DNA of 43,143 bases from Betaproteobacteria bacterium (lineage in GTDB: Bacteria; Pseudomonadota; Gammaproteobacteria; Burkholderiales; SG8-41), in the NCBI GenBank assembly GCA_016199545.1, contig JACQGN010000077.1, positions 1 through 43,143 of the forward strand, written 5' to 3'. The notes below the pieces were generated by a model that was not told where the DNA came from, did not search any database, and worked only from the letters and a program-made list of their open reading frames with translations. Made by a program: the position numbers and the translations under genes. Positions 16,081 to 25,151 of this stretch are shown piece by piece (positions within the stretch are counted from its first letter, which is position 1; each line of letters starts with the position of its first letter).

Positions 16081-18774
16081 ATGGGCGCAAAAGACTCGAC
16101 CCCGTTCTATCAGCCGCCGGACAAGGTCCCGCTTCCGCCGGCGAACGCGGAAGTGCTCACGACCTGCTGCGACTACTGCATCGTCGGCTGCGGATTCAAG
16201 GTGTACCGCTGGCCCGCGAACGCTCCCGGCGGCGGACCGAAGAAGAACCAGAACGCCCTCAAGCGGGACTACCCGCTGAAGCCGCTGGAAGGCGGCTGGG
16301 TAGGGCCCAACCAGTACACGCAGGCGACCTACAAGGGCAAGCTCTACAACCTCGTCGTCGTCGCCGACCCGGATGCGAAGGTCGTCAACGTCGGCGGCAC
16401 CCACAGCATCCGCGGTGGCTGCATCGCCCAGAAGGTGTACAACCCGCAGAAACCGACCCAGGACCGGCTGCGCCAGCCCATGGTGCGCGTCAACGACATC
16501 CTCATGCCGGTGACCTGGGACTTCGCCCTGGACATCGCGGCCGAAGTCTCGAAGCACGTTATTCGAGAGCACGGTGAAGACGCGTGGGCGATGAAGTACT
16601 ACAGCTACCAGTTTTTCGAGAACACCTATGCGCTCACGCGGCTCGCGCTGAAGAGCATCAACACGCCGGCGATCGCCGAGCACGACCATCCCTCCAAGGT
16701 GGACGCAACGCCCGGCTGGACCGACATCGGCTACGACATGTTCGCCCCCGCGTACGAGGACTACGCGCTGGCCGACTGCATCCTCGTCTCCGGGACCGAT
16801 CCCTACGAGACCAAGTCGAACCTGTGGGAGTACTGGTTCCTGAAGGGAATTCGCGAGAACAACACCAAGCTGATCTTTGTCAACCCGCGCAAGACCACCG
16901 GTGTGGCGTACGCGGAGAAGCACGGCGGCCTGTATCTCGACATCATGCCGGGCTCGGACACGCCGCTCTATATGGCGATGGCGCGGATCATCGTCGAGAA
17001 CGGCTGGGAGGACCAGGAGTTCATCAAGAACTGGGTCAACAACTTCTGGGAGACCGACTCGGGCTTCGGCCGCGGCACCCGCAACACGCCCTGGCAGTGG
17101 CGCACGACCTGGGGCATGTTCCAGGTGAACGGTTACGAGGACTGGAAGAAGTGGCTGCTCTCGCAGGAGGAATCCAAGCCCGAGGTGGCGGCGAAGATCG
17201 CGGGCATCGACCCGAAGTTGATCTACCAGGCCGCCGAGATGATGGCCAAGCCCAAGCCGAATGGCCAGCGGGTGAAGACCACCATCTGCATCGAGAAGGG
17301 CTGCTACTGGTCGAACAACTACCTGAACACCGTTTCGATCGGGAACCTCGGCATTATCCTCGGTTGCGGCGGAAGGCCGGGCCAGGCCATCGGTCGCCTC
17401 GGCGGTCACCAGCGCGGCGGCTCGAACGGCGGCCCGTACCCGGGCATGAAGTCGCCGTACAAGGTGCCCGGCAGGCGGCGCCTGGAGCTCGACGTGGATC
17501 GGTGGCTCGAGTCCGGGCATGTGCGATTCGCCTATGTCGTCGGCACGACCTGGATCCAGGCGATGGCCGGATCGTCGGCGCTGCAGGACGCGTTCAAGCG
17601 CTACACCAAGCTCAATCCGCACCAGGTGAGGACCTTGGACAAGCAGGCGATCATCGATACGCTGAAGAAGCGCGTGGACAGCGGCGGCCTGGTGGTGGTC
17701 AACCAGGAGATCTACCTGCGAGACCCGATCGGCAAGCAGTACGCCGACATCGTGCTGCCCGCGGCGACCTGGGGCGAGGAAGACTTCGTGCGCGCGAACG
17801 GCGAACGGCGCCTGCGGCTGTACTCCAAGTTCTGCGACGCGCCCGGAGAGGCGCTGCCGGACTGGAAGATCGTGTCGATGTTTGCCCAGAAGATGGGCTT
17901 CGAAGGCTACGACTGGAAGGACTCGAACGATGTCTTCGAGGAGTGCTGCCGGTTCTCGCGCGGCTCGCGCAAGGACTACAACGCCATCCGCGTCATCGCC
18001 CGGCGCAAGGGCATGCGGGCGCATGATTTTCTGCGCACCTACGGCACGACCGGGCTGCAGGCACCGCTGCTGATCGACGGCGACAGGATCGTCGAGACCA
18101 AGCGGCTGCACGACTACAACCGCAAGGACATCCCGGACACCGGGCCGGAGGGCGCGACGATACACAACAAGCGCCTGCTCGCCTTCAACACCCACACCGG
18201 CAAGCTCAACATGCTGAAGTCGCCGTGGAAGTACTGGTCGGACTTCTACGTGTTCATGCAGCCCAGGGGCGAGGAGCTGTGGGTCACCAACGGGCGCATC
18301 AACGAAATCTGGGAGTCGGGGTTCGACGATTACGCGCGGCGGCCGTACACGCAGCAGCGCTGGCCCGAGAACTTCCTCGAGATCCATCCCGAGGACGCCA
18401 AGGCGAGAGGCATCGAGTCCGGCGACTGGGTCGCGATCGAGTCCGACCGGGTGCCGGTCCAGAAGGAACTCAACCTGGGCGTGAAGGACGGCGAGATGTG
18501 GTTCGACGGCCTGATGAAGCGCGGTCACATCACCCTCGCCTCCGGGCAGTTCACGGCGGTGGCGATCGTGACGCCGGCGATCAAGAAAGGCGTTGCGTTC
18601 TCGAACTTCCTGAATGAGAACGCGCCGGCGAACACCATCACGCCAAGGGTCCCCGATCCGATCACCAACAACTACCGCTTCAAGATCGCCCACGGCACGG
18701 TGAGGAAGATCGGCGTGTCCCAGTACAAGCACCGCTTCGACCAGATGACTTTTGCAAGGCGGGATATCGTTTGA
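16081..18774 (+). CDS. idrA: AioA-family molybdopterin oxidoreductase, IdrA-like
   Basis: An 897-residue catalytic subunit of the DMSO reductase superfamily, start set by AGGAGG at 16069. The cluster motif C30-x2-C33-x3-C37 (CDYCIVGCGFKVY) and Ser109 in HSIRGG, where other families have a fourth Cys, predict a [3Fe-4S] centre as in AioA. LVSGTDPYETKSNL, LIFVNPRKTTG and GANGERRLRLYSKF-like segments are typical. R439 and H443 (RLGGHQRG) match the arsenite-site Arg/His pair of Alcaligenes AioA. The His/Glu region differs: H201-D-H203 is followed by an insertion, with no clear Glu. It is ~70 residues longer than classical AioA. Two peroxidases and a Rieske protein upstream fit iodate reductase better than arsenite oxidase. 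The substrate is not proven; another oxyanion is possible. Confidence 0.82.
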   Translation: MGAKDSTPFYQPPDKVPLPPANAEVLTTCCDYCIVGCGFKVYRWPANAPGGGPKKNQNALKRDYPLKPLEGGWVGPNQYTQATYKGKLYNLVVVADPDAKVVNVGGTHSIRGGCIAQKVYNPQKPTQDRLRQPMVRVNDILMPVTWDFALDIAAEVSKHVIREHGEDAWAMKYYSYQFFENTYALTRLALKSINTPAIAEHDHPSKVDATPGWTDIGYDMFAPAYEDYALADCILVSGTDPYETKSNLWEYWFLKGIRENNTKLIFVNPRKTTGVAYAEKHGGLYLDIMPGSDTPLYMAMARIIVENGWEDQEFIKNWVNNFWETDSGFGRGTRNTPWQWRTTWGMFQVNGYEDWKKWLLSQEESKPEVAAKIAGIDPKLIYQAAEMMAKPKPNGQRVKTTICIEKGCYWSNNYLNTVSIGNLGIILGCGGRPGQAIGRLGGHQRGGSNGGPYPGMKSPYKVPGRRRLELDVDRWLESGHVRFAYVVGTTWIQAMAGSSALQDAFKRYTKLNPHQVRTLDKQAIIDTLKKRVDSGGLVVVNQEIYLRDPIGKQYADIVLPAATWGEEDFVRANGERRLRLYSKFCDAPGEALPDWKIVSMFAQKMGFEGYDWKDSNDVFEECCRFSRGSRKDYNAIRVIARRKGMRAHDFLRTYGTTGLQAPLLIDGDRIVETKRLHDYNRKDIPDTGPEGATIHNKRLLAFNTHTGKLNMLKSPWKYWSDFYVFMQPRGEELWVTNGRINEIWESGFDDYARRPYTQQRWPENFLEIHPEDAKARGIESGDWVAIESDRVPVQKELNLGVKDGEMWFDGLMKRGHITLASGQFTAVAIVTPAIKKGVAFSNFLNENAPANTITPRVPDPITNNYRFKIAHGTVRKIGVSQYKHRFDQMTFARRDIV

Positions 18775-18807
18775 TCGCGGGGACCCCGCCGAGCGAGGCC
18801 CAGTGAT

Positions 18808-20991
18808 ATGAACGGACCCGTCTTGCCGTCTCCGCTACGCACGCGAGGCGACTCGCCTGGCGCCCCGGACACCGCCGAGGCGGCGGCTCGCTCCCGGGTG
18901 ATCGCCTCGCTGCTCGATGCGCTCGCGAGCGCGAGCGCCGTAACGCGCTGCTCGACCGTGCGTGCGCTCGCCCGCATCGATGCGCGCGATGCGGCGACCG
19001 TCGAAGGGGTGATCGGGCGGCTGCAGGATGCGGACCCCGACGTGCGCGTCGACGCGGCCGCGGCGCTCGGCAGGATGCAAGCGACGCAGGCGGTCGCGGC
19101 GCTGGCCGGAAGCCTGGAAGGCGACCTGGAAGGCGAGGTGCGCATCGAGGCCGCGCGGGCGCTCGGCCGCATCGGCTCGCCCTCGGCCGTCGAGCCGCTC
19201 ATCCGTTGCGTGCAGAAGCAGGGTTGTCCCGAGCTCGACACGTTCGCGGGGGACGGCTACGCGCCTTCCTGGGAAGTCCTGACCCGCGCGCTCGAGGCGC
19301 TCGGCGAAATCGGCGATGCGCGCGCCGCGGATGCGGTGATCGAGGCGCTCGCCGGCGAGGACGGCGAGTCGATGCAGGAGGATGCCTTTCGCGCGCTGGC
19401 GCGGCTCGGCGGCGCGCACGCCGGGCGCTACCTGCTTGGCGAGTTGCGGAGCGGTAAGCGCCTTGCGCGCTGCCGCGCGGCGCGCGCGCTCGCCACGCTG
19501 CCACAGTTGCGCGGCGAGCGAGGCGATTTCCCGCCCGAGTTCATGCCGCCGCTCATGGATGCCCTGCTCGATGCCGATGCGGGCGTTCGCATCGAGGCCG
19601 CGCGGGCGCTGGCGGCGAGCCGGCTTTCCGGCACCGAGGTGGCGCTCACCCTGCTCCTGGCCGATCGCGACGCCGAAGTGCGCAAGGCGGTCGCGACGCT
19701 GGTCCGTGGTCTGCGCACCGAAAGCGCGCTCGCTCGGTTGCACGGAATGCTCGCCGAGCCCGAAACGGAACTGAGAAGACTCGTCGCGCGGGTGCTCGGA
19801 GAGATCGGCAATCCGGCATCGGTGGCGCCGCTCGCAGCGCTGCTTGGCAGCGACGACGACGACCTGCTCGCCGAAGTGGTCCGAGCGCTGGGGGAAATCC
19901 GCCGCACGGGTGAGGAGAAAAGGCTGGCGGCGATCCTTGCCGACCCGAAGCGACACCACAGCGTTCGCGCGTTGGCCGCGCGCTCGCTGGGGCGAATCCT
20001 CGCGAACCGCGACGGCGCACGGCAGCCGGGCGAGGCGCCCGCCGAGGCCGGGCAAACGCTCGCCGCGGCGGTGCGCGATCGCGAGGAATGCGTGAGCCAG
20101 GCGGCGCTTTGCGCGCTTGTGGAAACCGATCCGGCCGGTGCGCCTCGCAGGCTCGTGGCGCTGATCGAAGAAGCGCCTGCGCAGCCTGCCGAGCATGGCG
20201 GCGGCGAATCGACGTCCGAGGTCCCGTCGGAGCTGAGCGATCTCGTGCTGGGCCACAGCGCGCAGACCTCGACGCTGGCGTCGATCTTCGCCGCGCGCGG
20301 CGCGGTGCAGCCGGCCGCAACGCCGGCTGCGCCGGCGCCGCAGCGCTCGCAAGCGCTGCGCATGCTTGCCGTGCGGCTGCTGGGCAGCTGCGAGCGGCCC
20401 GGGGCCGAGGCGCTCGAGGCGCTGCGCACGCTGGGCGCCGCGCCCGAGGCCGCGATGCGCCGGGAGGCCCTGCTTGCGCTCGGCCGCATCGGCGATCCGC
20501 AGGGTCTTGAGGCACTCCTCGCCGGGCTCGAGGACGAAGCGCGCGAGGTGAGGCTTGCGGCGCTCGAGGGCCTCGCGGCGCTGCGCGAGACTCCGCGTCT
20601 CGCTGAGCGGATCGCCATGCTGTGCGACGACCCGGATGGCGAGGTACGCGCATGCGCGGTCGGCACGCTCGCCGGCGCGTCGCCGCTGGAGGCGGCGCCG
20701 CGCCTGGCCCGTGCGCTGCAGGACGAGAGCAGGGAAGTCTGCCGCGCGGCGCTGCGCGCTCTCTCGCCGGCGACCTGCACGGCCGAGCTTCGGGACCTCA
20801 TCGTGAGTCTCATGTTCCGTTTCTCCGGCGAGTTGCGCACCGAGGCGGCGGCGGCACTGCGCAGGCTGGGTGACTTCGCTGCGACCGACGCGCTGCTTGC
20901 GGTGCTCTCGGACGAGGCGCAGGACGAGCGCCACTGGATGTCCGCCGACGCGCTGGGCGAGCTGCACGCCGCGGCGGAGAATCCGCGATGA
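18808..20991 (+). CDS. HEAT-repeat (PBS-lyase-like) protein
   Basis: A 727-residue alpha-solenoid built from many ~31-residue repeats of the form D.D..VR..AA.ALG.IG.P.A...L...L. Examples are DVRVDAAAALGRM, EVRIEAARALGRIGSPSAVEPL, VRKAVATLVRGL and EVRLAALEGLAAL. It has no signal peptide or membrane helix, so it is cytoplasmic. A linker at about 435-510 interrupts the array. It sits 34 bp after the molybdoenzyme gene and overlaps the bd-like gene by ATGA (20988), so it is part of the same operon. Such repeats in electron-transfer operons may serve assembly or scaffolding, for example Mo-cofactor loading before Tat export. That role is speculative. The ATG at 18808 has only a weak ribosome site. 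Confidence 0.8.
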   Translation: MNGPVLPSPLRTRGDSPGAPDTAEAAARSRVIASLLDALASASAVTRCSTVRALARIDARDAATVEGVIGRLQDADPDVRVDAAAALGRMQATQAVAALAGSLEGDLEGEVRIEAARALGRIGSPSAVEPLIRCVQKQGCPELDTFAGDGYAPSWEVLTRALEALGEIGDARAADAVIEALAGEDGESMQEDAFRALARLGGAHAGRYLLGELRSGKRLARCRAARALATLPQLRGERGDFPPEFMPPLMDALLDADAGVRIEAARALAASRLSGTEVALTLLLADRDAEVRKAVATLVRGLRTESALARLHGMLAEPETELRRLVARVLGEIGNPASVAPLAALLGSDDDDLLAEVVRALGEIRRTGEEKRLAAILADPKRHHSVRALAARSLGRILANRDGARQPGEAPAEAGQTLAAAVRDREECVSQAALCALVETDPAGAPRRLVALIEEAPAQPAEHGGGESTSEVPSELSDLVLGHSAQTSTLASIFAARGAVQPAATPAAPAPQRSQALRMLAVRLLGSCERPGAEALEALRTLGAAPEAAMRREALLALGRIGDPQGLEALLAGLEDEAREVRLAALEGLAALRETPRLAERIAMLCDDPDGEVRACAVGTLAGASPLEAAPRLARALQDESREVCRAALRALSPATCTAELRDLIVSLMFRFSGELRTEAAAALRRLGDFAATDALLAVLSDEAQDERHWMSADALGELHAAAENPR

Positions 20992-23159
20992 TTGGAATCC
21001 GGGGGTGCCGCCGCTCGCTTGCGCCGCGAGCCGCGGCGGCGACGTTGCTGTGCACGGTGCTCGGCGCCACGGCCGCCTGGGCGCTCGAGCCGAACGAATA
21101 CCGGCAGGTCCTCGGACTCGACTCGCGCAAGCTGATCTGGTTCCTCGCGCAGGTGAAGCTTTTCTTTGCCGCGTTCGTGCTCGGAGTGCCGCTGTTCGCC
21201 GTGCTCATCGAGTACGTCGGCGCACGCACCAACGACGCGAAGTACGACAAGCTCGCGCACGAATTCACGAGCCTGCTGAGCGTCGCCTACGCGACCACCG
21301 CGGCGCTCGGCGGCCTGTTCGCGTTCGCGCTCTACGGCCTGTACCCGACCTTCATGGGCTACATGACCGGGATCTTCCGCGACGTGATGTTCCTCTACGC
21401 GCTGCTGTTTTTCGCCGAGACCTTCACGCTCTACCTGTACTACTACGGCTGGCACTGGCTCTCGAGTCGCGAGCCGTTCAGCAGGAACGTCCAGTGGATC
21501 TTCAAGGTTCTCGGCATCGCGGCCCTGGTTCTGACCGTAGTATTCTTCCTCGGCGGTTTCGGCCCCCAAATGCGCGGGGACACGCGCGCGTTCATGGCTT
21601 TGCTGTACTTCCTGCCGGTGGCCGCCGGGCTGCTCATCATCCGCGACCGGAAGGGCGTGCACATCTTCATCGGCATCCTGCTGAACGTCGCCGGCACCGC
21701 GATCATGCAGATCGCCAACAGCTGGGCGGGGTTCATGATGAGTCCGGTCGGGGTGGACAAGGAGGGCGCGCTGACCGGTACGGTGTGGCAGGCGTTCGAG
21801 AACGTGCTCGCCACGCCGGTTGCGGTGCACCGCATGCTCGGCAACATGGCCTTCGGCGGGCTGGTCGTCGGTGCCTATGCGGCGGTGAAGTTCATCGGAG
21901 CGAAAACCGACGAGCAGAAGGCGCACTACGACTGGATGGGCTACGTGTCAAATCTGGTCGCCATCAGCGCGCTCATTCCATTGCCGTTTGCCGGCTATTA
22001 CCTGGGACGCGAGGTCTATTCGGTAAGCGCGGTCATGGGCAATAACATGATGGGCGGTGACTTCTCCTGGACCTTCATCATCCAGGCGGTGCTGGTCGGG
22101 TCGCTGTTCATCCTCAGCAATTACTACCTCTGGACCGGGATGACGCGCATCCCGGGCGCCGAGCGCTACTACGGCTACATAAAGTACATCCTCGGCGCGC
22201 TGATCGTCTCGTTCGCGATCTGGCTCACGCCGCACAACCTGCCGCTGACCGGCGCCGAGGTCGGTCAGATGGGGGGCGGCCAGTATCACCCGACGCTGAA
22301 GTTCATGGGGCTGATGCCGGCGAAGAACGCGGTCATCAACCTGATCATCCTGTCCACCTTCTTCAGCTTCCTGCTCTACCGCCGCGGCAACAAGCTCGAC
22401 GCGGTCGCGATCAGCACGCAGGGCTGGATGGCGAGAGGGGTGATCGTCCTGGCGGGGGCCGCGGCGGTATACCTTGCGGGCCAGTACGCGGTGAATTTGT
22501 TTCTGATGAAGCCCGCCGAACTCGACTTGCCGGCCGATCGCGCACCATACTTCCGCGTCATCGCTTGGTTGCTGCTCTCTCATTGCGCGGCTTCGATCAT
22601 CGCGGTGCTGCTCGCGCTCAAGGACCGGGGCAAACTGGCGCAGAACTTGCTGATGGCGGTGACCGCGTTCAACGTCGTTCTGTTTCTCGGCGTGTACGGC
22701 TTCGTCGTCATGGAGAAGGCTTCCCCCTTCCTGCGCAACGTCGCGGTGAGCCAGTTCCTGCAGATCATCGCTTGCCTCATCGTGGTCACCGCGATCGACG
22801 TGTTCCTGTTCCGCGGAGCGCGCGAAATAGGCCGACTGCAGTGGGGCAAGATCCCGGTGCGCAGCCAGTACGCGCTGCTCGCGCTCACCTTCGTGATCAC
22901 CATGAACATGGGGCTGATGGGCTTCATCCGCTCCGGACTGCGCGGCGACTGGCACATTTTCGGCGTCATGCGCGACACTTCGCCGTGGTCCTACACACCG
23001 AGCAACTTCACCATGACGCAGATGGTGAGCCTGTCGGTGCTGGTCTTCATGGTGAGCATCGCCTTCATGTTCTGGCTCGGTGGCATCGTCGAAAAGGGCA
23101 ATGCGGTTAAGGACGAGGCTGGCGCACGCGCGCCGGCGGCGATGGGCGCTGGAGACTGA
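20988..23159 (+). CDS. Cytochrome bd-like membrane protein, copy 1
   Basis: A 723-residue polytopic membrane protein remotely like CydA, with roughly 14 helices. A short signal-like segment precedes helix 1 (WFLAQVKLFFAAFVLGVPLFAVLIEY). The CydA-type FFLES...GW pattern appears as FFAETFTLYLYYYGWHWL, and VHRMLGNMAFGG is another conserved block. C-terminal GLMGFIRSGLRGDWHI precedes the last helix. At residue 57, where the paralogue at 28242 has His80, this copy has Lys, so the helix-1 heme-ligand candidate is lost. No CydB partner is present. Instead three c-type cytochrome genes follow. Such bd-like proteins occur in nitrite- and iron-oxidiser genomes, and whether they reduce O2 or exchange electrons with quinones is unsettled. 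The start overlaps the HEAT gene by ATGA. Confidence 0.8.
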   Translation: MIGIRGCRRSLAPRAAAATLLCTVLGATAAWALEPNEYRQVLGLDSRKLIWFLAQVKLFFAAFVLGVPLFAVLIEYVGARTNDAKYDKLAHEFTSLLSVAYATTAALGGLFAFALYGLYPTFMGYMTGIFRDVMFLYALLFFAETFTLYLYYYGWHWLSSREPFSRNVQWIFKVLGIAALVLTVVFFLGGFGPQMRGDTRAFMALLYFLPVAAGLLIIRDRKGVHIFIGILLNVAGTAIMQIANSWAGFMMSPVGVDKEGALTGTVWQAFENVLATPVAVHRMLGNMAFGGLVVGAYAAVKFIGAKTDEQKAHYDWMGYVSNLVAISALIPLPFAGYYLGREVYSVSAVMGNNMMGGDFSWTFIIQAVLVGSLFILSNYYLWTGMTRIPGAERYYGYIKYILGALIVSFAIWLTPHNLPLTGAEVGQMGGGQYHPTLKFMGLMPAKNAVINLIILSTFFSFLLYRRGNKLDAVAISTQGWMARGVIVLAGAAAVYLAGQYAVNLFLMKPAELDLPADRAPYFRVIAWLLLSHCAASIIAVLLALKDRGKLAQNLLMAVTAFNVVLFLGVYGFVVMEKASPFLRNVAVSQFLQIIACLIVVTAIDVFLFRGAREIGRLQWGKIPVRSQYALLALTFVITMNMGLMGFIRSGLRGDWHIFGVMRDTSPWSYTPSNFTMTQMVSLSVLVFMVSIAFMFWLGGIVEKGNAVKDEAGARAPAAMGAGD

Positions 23160-23198
23160 CTGTGAGACGGACGCGACGCAAGACAGGGAGCGCGACCG

Positions 23199-24170
23199 AT
23201 GTCTAGCGCGGTCGGCAAGGTGTTCGGCTTTCTGCTCCTCCTGCTCGCGACCTTCCTGTGGATCGGGCAGGCGGTGACCGCGCTCACGGGCGGCGAGAAG
23301 GCGGCCGCCAGCGCGGTCGAGATCTCGCCCGAGGGTGGCGAGTCGATCTTCTGGGGCAAGGGGCGTTGCTTCACCTGCCACAGCATGGGCGACCGGGGCA
23401 GCGCGGTACGTGGCCCGAACCAGGGCGTGTTCGGCGAAAACTTTCCGCTGCCGATCGGTGCGCGCGCCGCCGAGCGTGCAAAGGAGCGCTCGCAGAAGAC
23501 CGGACAGACCTACACGGCGACCGACTACCTGGTCGAGAGCCTCGCCGAGCCGGGCGCCTACGTCGTCGAGGGCTACAAGAACGAGATGGCGATCGTCTAT
23601 GCCCCGCCGATTGCCCTCAACCTGAAGGAGGTCAAGGCGGTGATCGCCTACCTGCAAAGCCAGGGCGGAGAGCTCGATCTCGAATCGCTGGAAAAGCCGA
23701 ACGAAGTATCGAAGAAGTTTTTCGCCAAGATGGCCGCTGCGCAGGCCGCAGGCGGAGGCGACCCGAGCGCCGGCGAGCAGGTCTACGCCAGCAACTGCGC
23801 CAGCTGCCATGTCATCAAGGGCAAGGGCGGCAAGATCGGACCGGAACTTTCGAGCGTTGCCGGCAAGGGCGCCAAGTACATCGAGGATTCGATCCTGCGC
23901 CCGGCGAAATCCATCACGCCGGGCTTCGAGACCTGGACGCTCACCGACAAGGCCGGACGCAAAACGATCGGTCTCAAGACCGCCGACACGGCAAGCGAGG
24001 TCGAGATCACCAAGGCGAACGGCGAAAAGGTGAGAGTCGCCAAGGCGGACATCAAGGAACTCGATCAGGATAAGGACGCGAGCGTGATGCCAGACAACCT
24101 GAACGAGGCGATGACCGTCAAGGATCTGCAGGACGTGCTCGCCTACATGATGCTGCAGAAGAGCGAATGA
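23199..24170 (+). CDS. Membrane-anchored diheme cytochrome c, module copy 1
   Basis: A 323-residue periplasmic cytochrome held by an N-terminal helix (about 8-28, FGFLLLLLATFLWIGQAV). Heme sites are CFTCH near 62 and CASCH near 202. The second domain resembles the Pirellula-type heme-binding domain, with GPELSSVAGKGAKYIEDSILRPAKSI and a small beta insert (TADTASEVEITKANGEKVRV) before VKDLQDVLAYM. It starts 40 bp after the bd-like gene with AGGGAG upstream, and its end overlaps the next gene by ATGA. The paralogue at 30068 (272 residues) lacks the beta insert. It probably relays electrons between the bd-like protein and periplasmic cytochromes. Confidence 0.85.
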   Translation: MSSAVGKVFGFLLLLLATFLWIGQAVTALTGGEKAAASAVEISPEGGESIFWGKGRCFTCHSMGDRGSAVRGPNQGVFGENFPLPIGARAAERAKERSQKTGQTYTATDYLVESLAEPGAYVVEGYKNEMAIVYAPPIALNLKEVKAVIAYLQSQGGELDLESLEKPNEVSKKFFAKMAAAQAAGGGDPSAGEQVYASNCASCHVIKGKGGKIGPELSSVAGKGAKYIEDSILRPAKSITPGFETWTLTDKAGRKTIGLKTADTASEVEITKANGEKVRVAKADIKELDQDKDASVMPDNLNEAMTVKDLQDVLAYMMLQKSE

Positions 24171-25150
24171 GCGCGGGCCGCGACATGGCGAAGCCCAGAG
24201 TCAATCGCTTCTGGTCGACGGTGGGGGCATTCGTCGTTATCTACGCACTGGTCAAGTGGGGTATCCCGGCCGCCTCGCGCGAGGTCACCGGCCTGCCGTT
24301 CCCGCTGCCGGTGCCGGGCGCGCTGGTGTTCATCTACATGACGCTGGCGGTAGTCGCGCTCGCCATCCTGGTCACGTTCTCGGACGAGTACCTGAACGAA
24401 TTCGTCGGGCCGGTGAAGAAATTCCTGCGCGGCGATTACGGCAGGGTGCCGCGCATGGTGGTGCTCGTCGCTATGCCGCTGCTCGTGGGATGGCAGGTCT
24501 ACGCTGTGACGGTTCCGGACGTCGCGGTACCGGCTTCATTGCGCATCCAGCATCCGTCGTCCAACTTTCCCAAGAGCTTCGAGACGCTCAAGAATCCGCT
24601 CGCCAGCCCGAGCGACGCCGACGTCCAGGCGTTCATCGAGCAGGCGAAGGCGAACACGGTCGCGTTCATTCCGCAGGTCGCGGCCGACGTCAAGCGCTGG
24701 CGAGAAGCGAATGCCGGCAAGCACGCGCTCGACTTCATCCCGACCTCGCCGATGAAGAAGTTCGTCGCAGCGCTGAAGTCGGACTCGGTCGACCAGTCCA
24801 CGGCCAAGGCGGCGCTGCTCGAGAAGACCCTGTTCGAAGGCCGCGCGCTCTACGCCATGAACTGCCGCGCCTGCCACGGCGACAGCACCGCGGGCGACGG
24901 CCCGATGGCCGACGGCTTCAAGCTGCGCCCGATCAACTTCACCGACAACGGCACGATCGAGACGATCGTCGAGGGCTATACCTTCTGGCGCGTGACCAAC
25001 GGCGGTCCCGGGCTGCCGACCGAGGCGACGCCCTGGGACTCGGCGATGCCGGAGTGGAAGCTGAGCCTTACCGAGGAGGAGCGCTGGAAGATCATTTTCG
25101 CCGAGTACGACCTGGCGCAGAAGACGCCTCGCATCCCGGAGAGCCATTGA
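24167..25150 (+). CDS. Membrane monoheme cytochrome c, module copy 1
   Basis: A 327-residue protein with three N-terminal membrane helices (about 15-35, 47-67, 90-112) followed by a periplasmic domain with one heme c site, CRACHGDSTAGDGPMADGF. The signature after the heme (RPINFTDNGTIETIVEGYTFWRVTNGGPGLP...MPEW) is shared with the paralogue at 30902. Relative to that copy it carries about 60 additional residues before the heme (DADVQAFIEQAKANTVAF and following). The start overlaps the previous stop (ATGA). Its place between two diheme cytochromes suggests a membrane-bound subunit of one complex. Confidence 0.84.
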   Translation: MSAGRDMAKPRVNRFWSTVGAFVVIYALVKWGIPAASREVTGLPFPLPVPGALVFIYMTLAVVALAILVTFSDEYLNEFVGPVKKFLRGDYGRVPRMVVLVAMPLLVGWQVYAVTVPDVAVPASLRIQHPSSNFPKSFETLKNPLASPSDADVQAFIEQAKANTVAFIPQVAADVKRWREANAGKHALDFIPTSPMKKFVAALKSDSVDQSTAKAALLEKTLFEGRALYAMNCRACHGDSTAGDGPMADGFKLRPINFTDNGTIETIVEGYTFWRVTNGGPGLPTEATPWDSAMPEWKLSLTEEERWKIIFAEYDLAQKTPRIPESH

Positions 25151-25151
25151 C

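Noticed and set aside
16030-18732. Long open frame on the minus strand opposite the Mo enzyme
   Set aside because: It is the antisense frame of a gene with clear family motifs. Its product is rich in Arg/His/Val with no domain pattern, as expected for high-GC shadow frames.
12300-18774. Simple arsenite oxidase (aio) operon
   Set aside because: Two diheme peroxidases, the longer catalytic subunit and the altered pocket fit Idr-type loci better. No arsenic resistance or AioSR-type genes were seen in the window.
19428-21926. Long minus-strand frame opposite the HEAT-repeat and bd-like genes
   Set aside because: Low-complexity Ser/Arg/Ala product, no recognisable motif, spans two real genes on the plus strand.
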